NCBI GenBank assembly: GCA_030683155.1
Contig: JAUXMV010000106.1
Span: 1-64,000, forward strand
Direction of reading: 5' to 3'
Length of the DNA stretch: 64,000 bases
DNA from: Bacteroidales bacterium
Lineage (GTDB): Bacteria; Bacteroidota; Bacteroidia; Bacteroidales; F082
The notes under the pieces were generated by a model. That model was not told the origin of the DNA and made no database searches. It was given only the letters and a program-made list of their open reading frames with translations. Position 1 is the stretch's first letter. Each line of letters starts with the position of its first letter. Below, piece by piece: positions 25,529 through 35,568 of this stretch. The translations under genes were made by a program, and so were the position numbers.

Positions 25529-27085
25529 TTACTCTATTATCACTTTTACCACACCGCTCACCCGGCCTGAAACAACTTTCAGAAAATAAATACCGGCAGG
25601 AAGATGTGATACATTCAACGCTTCAATTGTTTGTTTCATGGGATGCTGAAGAACTAGCTGCATCCTTGCATCATAAAGAGAAATTTCTGCTTCTTCAGGC
25701 ACTTGCTTCGACTCGACAGTGAGTATGCTTTTTACAGGATTAGGATAGATTTGGATTTCGGATTGTTTTTGGAGCTCAGCAACACTTCCAATGATATCAA
25801 CACATCCATTTCGTACTGTTAAATTAAGATGACTAATGATGGGTGTAACGTCTGAGAGTATGCCAGCTTCTGCCGTTGTAGCGATTATTGGTGAAGCCAC
25901 CATGGTATCCTTTACAGGAAAAATATACGTTTCTCCAATGCAATCTCCCACACTCAAAACGGAATCTGTTTGAATGATACCGATCTGTGGGTCTGATCTA
26001 GAGCCGGTTTTAACACCAATAAGGGGGCCATTTCCGGCGATGATAATTTCCTTGTTTTTTGTTTCCGTTAGTGATGCCGGACCTAGTGCCAATCCTCTTT
26101 CTGCTATAAGATTGCCTGCTGAATCAAAACGCAAAAGGTAACTTACCAAGAAAACATCTCCCATCAAAAGAATGAAATCTCCATTGGTCAGCACCTTTAC
26201 TTTCGGTGTTGGAGTATCAAATATGTATTGAGAATAAATGTTATGATATAATTTTGACCAGACAACACTACCTGTATTATCTACTTTAGTTACACCATGA
26301 TTGGTAATTAACAGGATTTGATCACCTGATAGAACGACATCAACCCCAAAACTATTCTTTTCCGGAGTCACAGCATAGTGATTGAACCATGAAATCAATC
26401 CACTGGAATCGAGCTTAAGCAGGAATGCCCCCATAGGCAGTGAGAAACTTCTGTAGTCGTGACCTGTAATCAGGATGCCTCCATCAACTGTTTGTTTTGC
26501 TGAAGCAGGGTAGAGCGACCTGTCAACACATGCGTACTCCCGCGACCACAAAAGATTGCCTTCCTGATCAAGGTATGCGGCAAAAATGCCGATGGGGGTT
26601 GTATAGTTAGTTGAAAAGGTGCCTGTTACAAATAGAGTGGAATCTGCTGTCTGTATTACCTCAAGGGCAGCAAAACTCTTATTGCCGCCAGACAACATTT
26701 TCGACCATAATACTTCCCCGTTCTCATTCAGTTTCATACAAACTGTTTGTTGAATGCTGTTTAAAGGGTCAGAAATAGTGCCAACAGTAACATAATTTGA
26801 GTCATAAGTTTGGGTCAATGCTCTCAAACTATTTCCATATTGTGAAAAATTGTATCCTTTATTCCATTGAGGATTACCGGAAGGATCCATTTTAATCACT
26901 ACATTATTATTTTCAACATTTCCAGCAATCAGAAACCCATCATCCCAGGCTTGAGAAATGTCAAAAACAGTGATACCACCCGGCGAATAGTCAATAACTT
27001 TACTAAAAGTGTTTTGCTGAGCATTGGTAATTTCTGGTCTGATGACAGTCATCAAAAGCAAAAGGAGGGGTAAAATGTTTTTCAT
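25529..27085 (-). CDS. Type IX-secreted protein with C-terminal sorting domain
   Basis: 518 residues. Signal peptide MKNILPLLLLLMTVIRPEI ending near NAQ. The body repeats a beta-propeller-like pattern (DDGFLIAGN, DSNYVTVGT, DSTLFVTGT, DGGILITGH). The last 75 residues (IQIYPNPVKSILTVES, then LPAGIYFLKVVSG) are the TIGR04183-type sorting domain that directs export through the Bacteroidota type IX system and attachment to the cell surface. The ligand is unknown. A -7 box TAACTTTG reads on the minus strand at 27115-27108. Confidence 0.85.
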   Translation of the reverse strand: MKNILPLLLLLMTVIRPEITNAQQNTFSKVIDYSPGGITVFDISQAWDDGFLIAGNVENNNVVIKMDPSGNPQWNKGYNFSQYGNSLRALTQTYDSNYVTVGTISDPLNSIQQTVCMKLNENGEVLWSKMLSGGNKSFAALEVIQTADSTLFVTGTFSTNYTTPIGIFAAYLDQEGNLLWSREYACVDRSLYPASAKQTVDGGILITGHDYRSFSLPMGAFLLKLDSSGLISWFNHYAVTPEKNSFGVDVVLSGDQILLITNHGVTKVDNTGSVVWSKLYHNIYSQYIFDTPTPKVKVLTNGDFILLMGDVFLVSYLLRFDSAGNLIAERGLALGPASLTETKNKEIIIAGNGPLIGVKTGSRSDPQIGIIQTDSVLSVGDCIGETYIFPVKDTMVASPIIATTAEAGILSDVTPIISHLNLTVRNGCVDIIGSVAELQKQSEIQIYPNPVKSILTVESKQVPEEAEISLYDARMQLVLQHPMKQTIEALNVSHLPAGIYFLKVVSGRVSGVVKVIIE

Positions 27086-27107
27086 AACGCGAAAATTAAC
27101 GAACGCA

Positions 27108-27115
27108 CAAAGTTA
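27108..27115 (-). promoter_or_regulatory. -7 box for the type IX-secreted protein gene
   Basis: On the minus strand the sequence is TAACTTTG, a perfect TAnnTTTG, 22 bases before the start codon. Confidence 0.5.
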
Positions 27116-27456
27116 GTGTTATCATGAACAAATTGGAAAGTTTAAACAGGGTTATAAATAATAAAAGTTTTGAAGCTTTTCGTTGATAGAAGACGCCTGG
27201 TGCAGTTAACAGGATTGATACTCCCGGCATTTATAAAATTAAATTGTATCAAAGAGGAGAATAGCTTTTCTCTTAATATTGCAGCTGGGAATAATTTAAT
27301 TCTTTGTTCGTGGGCTAAATTAAATCAAAGTTGGAGCAGTTCATTTTTGATTTCAATCAACAACAACTATTTTATTTTGAAATCCTGCAAAAGAAATTTC
27401 GGTAAATCTAAATCAAAACAGGAAATGTGTAAATTGGCATTCTGAAAACCAGAAAA
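27116..27456. other. Gap between divergent genes
   Basis: This 341-base gap carries a short frame (27170-27445) with no family resemblance, so I do not call it. It presumably holds the promoter of the galactokinase operon, but I see no clear -7 box. Confidence 0.4.
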
Positions 27457-28740
27457 ATGAAAAACATTGAAACTTTAGTTGAAAAGATTAACGGAGGCAA
27501 CAACAGCTCGTTTAAGAGCTTGTATGGCAACGATTTGACTATCCTACAGTGGCAGGCGGTTCGCTACGCCGGGGTTTTGAATACGTATCGATCAACTTTC
27601 AGGAATGAAGAAGTTGAGCTTTTCAGTTCACCGGGACGCACCGAAATTGGAGGCAACCATACTGATCATAACCACGGTAGGGTGCTCGCAGGTGCTGTAA
27701 ACCTGGACAACATTGCTGTTGCTTCACGAAATAATTCCAATACCATAAGTATCCTATCCATCGGCTACCCGCAATTTGAGGTAGATCTTTCTGATTTAAA
27801 GCCCGATAAGAAAGAATACTTTTCATCTGCATCCATTGTAAGAGGTGTTTGCGCCAGGATGAAAGAACTTGGATACAGTATAGGAGGCTTCAACGCTGTC
27901 ATTGATGGAGAAGTTCCAAAGGGATCGGGACTGAGTTCCTCGGCTTCCTTTGAAGTGCTGATTTGCACAATTTTAAGTTGTCTTTTCAACGAAAACAGAC
28001 TCGACCCAATTACCAATGCTGTGATTGGACAGTTTGCAGAGAACAATTACTTTGGCAAACCCTGCGGATTAATGGATCAGACAGCCTGCGCAGTGGGTGG
28101 ATTTATCACCATTGATTTCGAAGATCCTTCGAGGCCTGTTGTAAAAAAAGTTAATTTCGACTTTGCCTCAACAGTATTTGCATTGGTCATAACAGATACA
28201 GGCGGCAATCATGCCGATCTGAATGATGAATATGCATCCCTGCCAGTAGAAATGAAGTCAGTTGCAAACGCACTCGGAACCAATGTGCTGCGCAATGTTT
28301 CATTGGCACAGATCGTAGAAGCTATGCCTGCACTGCGGGAAAAGACCGGCGACAGGGCTCTGCTGCGTGCTTACCATTTTCAGGGTGACAATCAAAGAGT
28401 TGTTGAACAGGTTGAAGCCCTCGAAAAGAATAATTTTCAATCCTTTCTTAATTTGGTAACCGAATCGGGTTACAGCTCTTTTATGTACAACCAAAATATC
28501 TTTCCATCGAATAATGTGAAAGAACAGGGCGTTTCACTCGCATTGGCATTGAGTGAAATGGTGCTCAAAGGCCGCGGAGCATGGCGTGTGCATGGTGGCG
28601 GATTTGCCGGAACCATTCAGGCATTTGTGCCCGATTATCTGCTGGAGACCTACATATCAACGCTCGAACATGTGTTTGGTGAAGGCGCATGTAAAAAACT
28701 TTTTATCCGCGATAAAGGATCGGTGAGGGTGGAATTATGA
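27457..28740 (+). CDS. galK: Galactokinase (GHMP kinase)
   Basis: 427 residues. GRTEIGGNHTDHNHG from residue 60 is the galactokinase sugar-binding signature, PKGSGLSSSAS from 154 the GHMP phosphate-binding loop, CGLMDQ carries the catalytic Asp region, and VHGGGFAGT is the C-terminal GHMP motif. It phosphorylates galactose with ATP as the first step of the Leloir route. It is followed by a sugar nucleotidyltransferase and a vSGLT-like symporter on the same strand, so the three form a sugar uptake and activation cluster. A related sugar kinase role is less likely. Confidence 0.88.
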   Translation: MKNIETLVEKINGGNNSSFKSLYGNDLTILQWQAVRYAGVLNTYRSTFRNEEVELFSSPGRTEIGGNHTDHNHGRVLAGAVNLDNIAVASRNNSNTISILSIGYPQFEVDLSDLKPDKKEYFSSASIVRGVCARMKELGYSIGGFNAVIDGEVPKGSGLSSSASFEVLICTILSCLFNENRLDPITNAVIGQFAENNYFGKPCGLMDQTACAVGGFITIDFEDPSRPVVKKVNFDFASTVFALVITDTGGNHADLNDEYASLPVEMKSVANALGTNVLRNVSLAQIVEAMPALREKTGDRALLRAYHFQGDNQRVVEQVEALEKNNFQSFLNLVTESGYSSFMYNQNIFPSNNVKEQGVSLALALSEMVLKGRGAWRVHGGGFAGTIQAFVPDYLLETYISTLEHVFGEGACKKLFIRDKGSVRVEL

Positions 28741-28827
28741 TAATAAAAACCAGCTATAATTTATTGATATTAAAACATTTTGCTTGTTTATAATTGAGAG
28801 ATTGACAAGACTATAATTCAAAAACAC

Positions 28828-29748
28828 ATGAATGAACAAAAAAAAGTCCGGCCAACACTGATGATTTTGGCGGCAGGTATGGGAAGCAGATACGGAGGTC
28901 TCAAGCAGGTTGACAAACTTGGGCCATCGGGCGAAACCATCATCGACTACTCGGTTTTTGATGCCATGCGTGCCGGATTTGGAAAAGTAGTGCTCGTTAT
29001 CAGAAAAAGCATAGAAAAGGATTTTTTAGAAACTTATGGAGACGGATTTCTGGCAAAGGTACCCTATGAAATAGTTTATCAGGAGCTTGACATGCTGCCC
29101 GACGGATTCGCACTTCCTGCCGAACGCACAAAACCCTGGGGAACAGCCCATGCCATTTGGGTGGCCCGTGAAGTCGTCAATGAGCCCTTTGTTGTGATCA
29201 ATGCCGATGATTTCTATGGACTGGAAGCCTATCAAACCCTTGCAGATTTCATTGAAAATCAATCAGATGATATTCATCAATATGCGATGTGCAGCTACAA
29301 ATTAGAGAATACCCTTTCAGAGCACGGAACGGTTTCACGTGGTGTTTGCCTTGTGAATGAAGATGGAATGTTGGATACTGTTGATGAACAGGTAAAGATC
29401 GGATATGATGATGCAGGCAATATTCTGAGTGAAATCTCCGGCAAGACAATCAGCTTACCCCCTGACACAATGGTTTCAATGAATATCTGGGCGTTTAACC
29501 CTTCCATATTTAAGTTTATTGAAGAATATTTAGGTGCGTTTCTAACCCATGATGCCACAAATCCCAAAGCTGAATTATTCACTCCCCGCCTTGTTGACAT
29601 GCTGATACATGAGCGCAAAGCAAAAGTCAGGGTGCTTTCTTCTTCAGCACGCTGGTTTGGCGTTACCTATGCAGAAGATAAATTGGCAGTGATGGAAAAC
29701 CTTTGTCAATTGGTGGATCAAAAGAAATATCCCACTCCATTATGGTAA
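28828..29748 (+). CDS. Sugar-phosphate nucleotidyltransferase
   Basis: 306 residues. LAAGMGSRYGGLKQVDKLGP is the NTP-transferase signature with the GxGxRxxxxxxxxPK-type loop, and INADDFYG carries the metal-binding acidic pair. This family (NTP_transferase, Rossmann-like) joins a nucleotide to a sugar 1-phosphate. Next to galactokinase it could make UDP-galactose or UDP-glucose, possibly replacing the GalT/GalU step. Substrate choice is inferred from context only. Confidence 0.75.
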   Translation: MNEQKKVRPTLMILAAGMGSRYGGLKQVDKLGPSGETIIDYSVFDAMRAGFGKVVLVIRKSIEKDFLETYGDGFLAKVPYEIVYQELDMLPDGFALPAERTKPWGTAHAIWVAREVVNEPFVVINADDFYGLEAYQTLADFIENQSDDIHQYAMCSYKLENTLSEHGTVSRGVCLVNEDGMLDTVDEQVKIGYDDAGNILSEISGKTISLPPDTMVSMNIWAFNPSIFKFIEEYLGAFLTHDATNPKAELFTPRLVDMLIHERKAKVRVLSSSARWFGVTYAEDKLAVMENLCQLVDQKKYPTPLW

Positions 29749-29811
29749 ATTTTCAACAAACATTTACCCCTTTGATCTAAAAGAATTTTTTAAAACATTA
29801 AACAATATAGA

Positions 29812-31451
29812 ATGGAAGCCTTTCAAACACTTGATTACATCATTTTTGCCGCCTATGGATTGCTCATACTTTCTGTAGGCCTTTGGGTATCCCGAAGTAA
29901 GAAAGGCGAAAAGAAAAGTGCCGAAGATTATTTTCTTGCCGGAAAGAGTTTGCCTTTTTGGGCGATAGGTGCATCCCTGATCGCAGCCAATATTTCTGCA
30001 GAACAATTTATCGGCATGTCGGGCTCAGGATTTGCGATTGGTCTCGCCATTGCATCCTATGAATGGATGGGAGCGCTGACATTAATTATTGTGGCTAAAT
30101 TTTTTCTGCCGGTTTTTATCCGACAGGGTCTCTTTACAATACCTGAATTTATTGAAAAACGCTTCAATACCAATCTGAAAACCATCCTTGCCATCTTCTG
30201 GGTCGGACTTTTCATTTTTGTCAACCTCACATCCGTTTTGTTTTTGGGCGCTAAGGCATTGGATACCGTGCTTGGAATGGCGATGGAACAATGATTTTTC
30301 CACTCATCCTTGGGCTGGCTTTTTTTGCTGCCGCCTACTCCATCTGGGGAGGTCTTTCGGCTGTTGCATGGACCGATGTCATTCAGGTAGTGTTACTTGT
30401 AGCCGGAGGATTCATTACGACCCTTATTGCGTTGGATCATGTTACACCTGATGGCGGCATCTTTGCAGACATCGATCACATCTATCAGCAGGCGGGTGAT
30501 AAGTTTCATATGATATTGCATCGCGACCATCCGCAGTTTTTGAACCTGCCCGGCATAGGCGTCATCAATGGAGGCCTGTGGGTTGCAAACCTTTATTATT
30601 TTGGTTTCAATCAATACATCATTCAACGCGCTTTGGCTGCCAAATCGTTGCATGAGGCGCAGAAAGGACTTGCTTTTGCTGCTTTTCTCAAGTTGCTACT
30701 TCCAATATTTGTTGTTGTTCCCGGAATAATAGCCTACGTGATGTATATGCAGGGCGAAGGCACAACTTCAATCGAAGGAATGAGGACCGTTTTTGATCGT
30801 GCTGATGGAGGAATCAACTATGACCTCGCTTATCCATGGCTTCTGAAAACCTTTATTCCAACAGGCGTTAAAGGGCTGGTTGTGGCAGCACTAACAGCAG
30901 CAATCCTTTCATCACTTGCTTCGATGCTCAATTCCACTGCCACAATTTTCACCATGGATTTGTACAAGCCCTATTTTTCTAAAAAGACTGACGGCTCTGA
31001 TTTGGTGCGTGTTGGCAGAATCTCCGTTATAGTTTCATTGGCTATCGCTGTTATCATAGCACCGGCGCTTGATTCCATGCCTCAGATGTTTCAATACATT
31101 CAGGAATATACCGGTGTAGTAAGTCCGGGCATTCTTGCAGTCTTTTTGATGGGCCTTTTCTGGAAGAAAACCAATGCCAAAGCTGCAATTGTTGGCGTTT
31201 TAAGTTCTATTCCAATTGCTTTGCTCCTGAAATTACTTCCCATCGAAATGCCTTTTCTGGATCAGATGCTCTATACAAGCTTGTTAACAATCGTCATTAT
31301 ATTGATGGTCAGCCTTCTGACAGCGAATTATGATGAAGATCCCAAGGCAATTCCACTTCCAAAAGAAACCTTCAAAACCCATTTCAATTTTAATATTGCA
31401 GCCTACGCCGTAATGATTATTTTGGTTGTGATCTATGCTGTGTTCTGGTAA
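29812..31451 (+). pseudogene. vSGLT-like Na+/galactose symporter, split by a frameshift
   Basis: Two frames together cover about 545 residues, the length of vSGLT. The first, 29812-30294, holds AANISAEQFIGMSGSGFAIG, nearly the vSGLT sodium-site region. The second, 30291-31451, resumes with LGLAFFAAAYSIWGGLSAV and continues through the remaining helices. A one-base indel near 30270-30294 separates them, with an ATGA overlap at the joint. The gene may be recently inactivated, carry a sequencing error, or give two coupled polypeptides. It is the third gene of the galactose cluster. Confidence 0.8.
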
Positions 31452-31503
31452 TTAGTGCGAGTTGGTGGTGATTTTAGCTAGGGGGCGACTTTGGAAACTT
31501 TAG

Positions 31504-31527
31504 AAATGCACAGTTGATTGTGCATTT
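31504..31527. promoter_or_regulatory. Palindromic operator candidate
   Basis: AAATGCACA and TGTGCATTT form a perfect inverted repeat around GTTGAT. TTGTGCATTT recurs at about 31551, and the ATPase start follows at 31591. Confidence 0.45.
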
Positions 31528-31590
31528 ATTTTAAATATTTGTTGATTTTGTTGTGCATTTTATGTCTTTGTGAAAAATAGTTTAACAGCA

Positions 31591-32758
31591 ATGAAAACGC
31601 TATATCAGAAATTTGAAACGCTTTTACAAAATACGACAACAGACTTTAAACGCTATTTATACGAAGAAGTCTCGTGGGAAAGTCGAATGATCGGGATTAT
31701 TGGGGCACGTGGTGTTGGAAAAACAACGATGATTTTGCAATATATCAAGGAATATTTGGACAGCAAAAAAGCGATATGTATCAGCAGACGATATGTATTT
31801 CGGTGATCACAAACTTCTTGATTTAGCAGATGATTTCTATAAGAATGCCGGAGAATATTTGTTTATAGATGAAATACATAAATACACTGACTGGTCGCGT
31901 GAATTAAAAAATATTTACGATTCCTTTCCTGCTTTAAAGATTGTCTTCACTGGTTCTTCTGTACTTGATATACTTAAAGGCTCTTCCGATTTAAGTCGTC
32001 GTGCCATCATCTACAAATTACAAGGACTCTCATTCCGGGAATATTTGAAATTATTTCATAATTACGAGACTGAAGTTTATTCGTTAGAACAAATAGTCAA
32101 TAATGAAGTGAAACTTAAGAATATAATACATCCATTACCATTATTCAATGACTATCTCAAACGCGGTTACTATCCTTTCGGACTTGAGAATGAAATAGAT
32201 TTGCGTTTAGGACAAATCATTGTACAAACACTGGAAACCGATATTCCGCAATATGCCAACCTGAATGTAGGAACAAGTCGTAAACTGAAAAGGTTGCTAT
32301 CCATTATCGCCGAAAGTGTGCCTTTTAAACCAAATTTCTCCAAAATATCAGAAATAATTAATGTAAGCCGGAATTCTCTGGATGATTATTTTACATACAT
32401 GGAAAAAGCCGGTCTTATTGGGCAGTTACGCAATGAAACAAGCGGTATTCGTGGATTAGGAAAGGTTGAAAAAGTGTATTTGGATAATACAAATATCATT
32501 TTAAACCTGGTTGGAGATAAATCAAATGCAGGAAATATGCGTGAAACCGTCTTCTTCAATCAAATGAGGGTTAAAAATGAAGTAATATCATCAGAAAGAG
32601 CTGATTTTGTCATTGATAATTTTACGTTTGAAGTTGGTGGAAAAAACAAGCGGCAAAAACAAATTGAGAACGATGGCAAATCTTTCATTGTTAAAGATGA
32701 TATTGAGTTTGGTTATCTCAATGTAATACCACTTTGGGCTTTTGGATTAAATTACTAA
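31591..32758 (+). pseudogene. AAA_14/DUF4143 ATPase, frameshifted
   Basis: The first frame (from MKTLYQKFE at 31591) has Walker A GARGVGKTT and runs off into an unrelated tail at 31806. The second frame picks up as ADDMYFGDHKLLDLADDF (reading through about 31780) and continues with the Walker B FIDEIHKY, the TGSSVLDI sensor and a C-terminal domain to 32758. A single indel near 31775-31793 restores a protein of about 388 residues. It is related to the intact ATPase at 20451-21683. Confidence 0.8.
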
Positions 32759-32927
32759 TGTTAGAAATGTTAATAGCCAAACCATGAAATGCATGAGCAA
32801 AAAAATGATCAAGGAGATATAAGTTGTATCTTCAGGTGGATAGGCAATTGCCCCGAAATGCCCCACATTTCTTTTCTGCAAAATGTTAATCACCTCTCAC
32901 TCCTGATTGCTCTGATGATAAAACAAA

Positions 32928-32958
32928 AAAAAACCGGCATGAATCTGCCGGTTTTTTT
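32928..32958 (-). terminator. Terminator of the fasciclin gene
   Basis: AAAACCGGCA and TGCCGGTTTT flank a short loop, with A and T tracts on both sides, so it could work in either direction. It lies 20 bases past the fasciclin stop. Confidence 0.85.
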
Positions 32959-32977
32959 ATAGCTAAATAAGTTGTTA

Positions 32978-33907
32978 TTATGATGGAAGTAGCACTGTAT
33001 CAATGGCGTGAATAACGCCGTTTGTGCCTTGAACGTCAGTAGCAATAACGTTAGAATTGCCATTAAGCTTAACATTTGCTCCAGAAACCACAACAGCAAT
33101 ATTGCTTCCTGATTTAAGTGTTGGGACACTTCCTGTCATTACCTGTGAAGCAGTTACATTGCCTGAAACAACATGGTAAAGCAAGATTGGAGTAAGTTGT
33201 TCTGCTGTGAGGTCTGCAATGCCAGAGACACCCAAAGCTGTGAATAGTTTTGCAAAGGCCTCATTGGTCGGTGCAAAAACTGTAAATGGTCCTGTTGCAG
33301 ACAATGCAGTGGCCAGATTGGCTTTCAAAACAGCTTGAACGAGTGTGCTAAATCCGGCGTTATTGATTGCATGATTTACAACAGATGCTGGAATGATCAC
33401 TTTGTCAATCACATGGATAACACCATTGGATGCCATAATATCAGCAGTTGTTACATTGCTTTCGTCTACTTTAACTGATGACGTTTTTTGGATGTAAACC
33501 TTTATGAAGTTTTGGGCAGGACCGCTGTTGTTTAAGGTGTTGACATAACCTGTAGCGATGTCAGAAGATTTTACGCTTCCGCTTACAACGTGATTCAGCA
33601 AAATTGGTGTCAGAATTTCGGCACTTAGATCATTTATTCCACTCACTCCCAATTGTGTGAAAAGTGCGCTAAATGCCGCATTGGTTGGAGCAAAAACAGT
33701 GAAAGGACCTGTTCCTTCCAATGCTGTGGCCAGATTGGCTTTTTGCAGTGCCGAAACAAGGATTGAAAACTGTGGATCAGAAACCGCTGTTTGCACGATG
33801 TTTTTCGAGTCAGCCATAGGCTCATCATCTTTTGAACATGATGTGAATACGCCTGCAATTAGCAGTGCGATTACAAAGTACTGAAGTTTTGAAATTAATT
33901 TTAGCAT
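32978..33907 (-). CDS. Lipoprotein with two fasciclin domains
   Basis: 309 residues. The lipobox VFTSC puts the lipidated Cys near residue 24. Two fasciclin (FAS1) domains follow, each with the TGPFTVFAPTN-AF motif (near 66 and 210) and a VxxGSV/VSGNV then NGVIHVID / NGVIHAID ending. FAS1 domains mediate surface adhesion. The two copies are alike enough to suggest an internal duplication. Single-gene unit with its own terminator. Confidence 0.88.
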   Translation of the reverse strand: MLKLISKLQYFVIALLIAGVFTSCSKDDEPMADSKNIVQTAVSDPQFSILVSALQKANLATALEGTGPFTVFAPTNAAFSALFTQLGVSGINDLSAEILTPILLNHVVSGSVKSSDIATGYVNTLNNSGPAQNFIKVYIQKTSSVKVDESNVTTADIMASNGVIHVIDKVIIPASVVNHAINNAGFSTLVQAVLKANLATALSATGPFTVFAPTNEAFAKLFTALGVSGIADLTAEQLTPILLYHVVSGNVTASQVMTGSVPTLKSGSNIAVVVSGANVKLNGNSNVIATDVQGTNGVIHAIDTVLLPS

Positions 33908-34260
33908 GTTTTTAGAGTTAGATAGAGTTAATATTTATTGAATTTTTAATTACATCAACTAAACCACGACAATGCATATTTTGTTCAATGTTTGCAACCA
34001 AAAGTTAGACAAAATAGATTAAAAATTTATACAATGCTTCGTATCTTTATGTTAATCAAGCGCTTAAATAATTTAAAAAATTTCAGCAATTTAAATCTAA
34101 AAATCAATTTTTTCAGTCAGACAAAACTTAGTGATTTGAACTTCTTCTTTTCAGATTGATGAAATGTGACTTTTTTATTTATCCATGATATTTTTTGTCA
34201 GGATTTGCATCATACAGAAATTGGCCTTAAAGGCTTTCCTCAGCCTTGTTCATGATCTTT
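33908..34260. other. Gap without a gene
   Basis: This AT-rich stretch should hold the fasciclin promoter; no clear -7 box was found and no open frame stands out. Confidence 0.4.
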
Positions 34261-35412
34261 TTAGTTTGTCACTACCCTCGGAATATTTCCGGGCAACCTG
34301 GCAAGTATCTGGTAATTTAGCAGGTTACTCATTTCGCTGAAGGATGCAACACTAATACTCAGTTTGCCTTGTTTGCCAATAATGACAACCTCATCTCCTT
34401 TTTGCACATTGGGAATGTCGGTTACATTCACACTCATGGTGTTCATCGTAACTGAGCCAATGACTGAAACCCGCTTACCACGAATCAGCACTCTCCCTGT
34501 GTTGCTAAGCGACCGGCTGAAGCCATTGGCATAGCCAACCGGAATGATGGCAACTTTAAGTCTTTTATTGGCCATATAAGAAGTGCCATAACCCACAAAA
34601 TCGCCACGATCAGCATATTTGATTGTCATAATCTCCGACTTCCACGAAATCAGTCTTTTAAGATCAGAATCATTTGCTTTGTTTGTCTTAAACTGGTAAA
34701 TGAATGTCTCCTGACTTGGCCAGAAACCATATTGCGCAATACCGACTCTTACCATATCCATTACAGTTTGTGGATAGGTTAAAGTAGCAGCAGAACCCGC
34801 GGTATGCCTGTATTCCGGCTTTAGTCCGTGACGTATGAAATAGCTATGGAATCTTTTGAATTCAGCAATTTGATTGATTACCCTGTGATGATTGCTGATG
34901 CTTTCAGCGCCTGCATAATGGGTGCAAAGTCCGGTAAAAATAATATGCTCAATGTTTTTCTTCATCAAATGGACCAACGGCAATAGGTTGGCATACTCAA
35001 ATCCTGTACGGTGAAACCCGGTTTCGGCTTCAATATGAATGCGGGCTGCTTTGCCAATTTTTTTTGCAATCGTGATGGCTTTTTCGAGTCTGTCCATATC
35101 AAACACATAAAATTCTATCCCGTTTTCAATGGCCCATTCTAACTGAATGTCATCCAAATAACCCATGATCATGATGTTGGATCCGGGAGAAATTGCATTA
35201 AAAACATCAAGTGCCTCTGATGCCGAAAAAACCGCAAAATGATTCACCTTCGCATTTTCTGCCAATGGAATAATGTTTTCAACGCCATGCCCATAGGCAT
35301 TTCCTTTTACAACAGATGAGATTCTGACATTTTTACCCAGTAATTTCCGAAAGTATTTGATGTTGTGCTGGTATGCTGATGCGCTGATTTCTATAAATGA
35401 AGTATGTTGCAT
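34261..35412 (-). CDS. alr: Alanine racemase
   Basis: 383 residues. VVKGNAYGHG places the PLP lysine at residue 36 (Gly replaces the usual Ala). AGAESISNHH and YRHTAGSAATL are typical, and the C-terminal domain starts around DFVGYGTSYM with the catalytic Tyr. The enzyme makes D-alanine for peptidoglycan. It is longer at no point than the family, so it is probably functional. An M20 amidohydrolase lies upstream on the same strand, 156 bases away. Confidence 0.88.
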   Translation of the reverse strand: MQHTSFIEISASAYQHNIKYFRKLLGKNVRISSVVKGNAYGHGVENIIPLAENAKVNHFAVFSASEALDVFNAISPGSNIMIMGYLDDIQLEWAIENGIEFYVFDMDRLEKAITIAKKIGKAARIHIEAETGFHRTGFEYANLLPLVHLMKKNIEHIIFTGLCTHYAGAESISNHHRVINQIAEFKRFHSYFIRHGLKPEYRHTAGSAATLTYPQTVMDMVRVGIAQYGFWPSQETFIYQFKTNKANDSDLKRLISWKSEIMTIKYADRGDFVGYGTSYMANKRLKVAIIPVGYANGFSRSLSNTGRVLIRGKRVSVIGSVTMNTMSVNVTDIPNVQKGDEVVIIGKQGKLSISVASFSEMSNLLNYQILARLPGNIPRVVTN

Positions 35413-35568
35413 GATGAAGTTCTTATTTTAGAATTGAATTGGATCTTCTTAATTAGTACTTAAAGAGCTTATATTAAAGCTACTATGAATGGAAAATGTG
35501 TCATTCAGAAATGTGCCTGCAATTCAGAATGTCATAATGAAATGTTTACATTTGAATTGAAACAGCGT

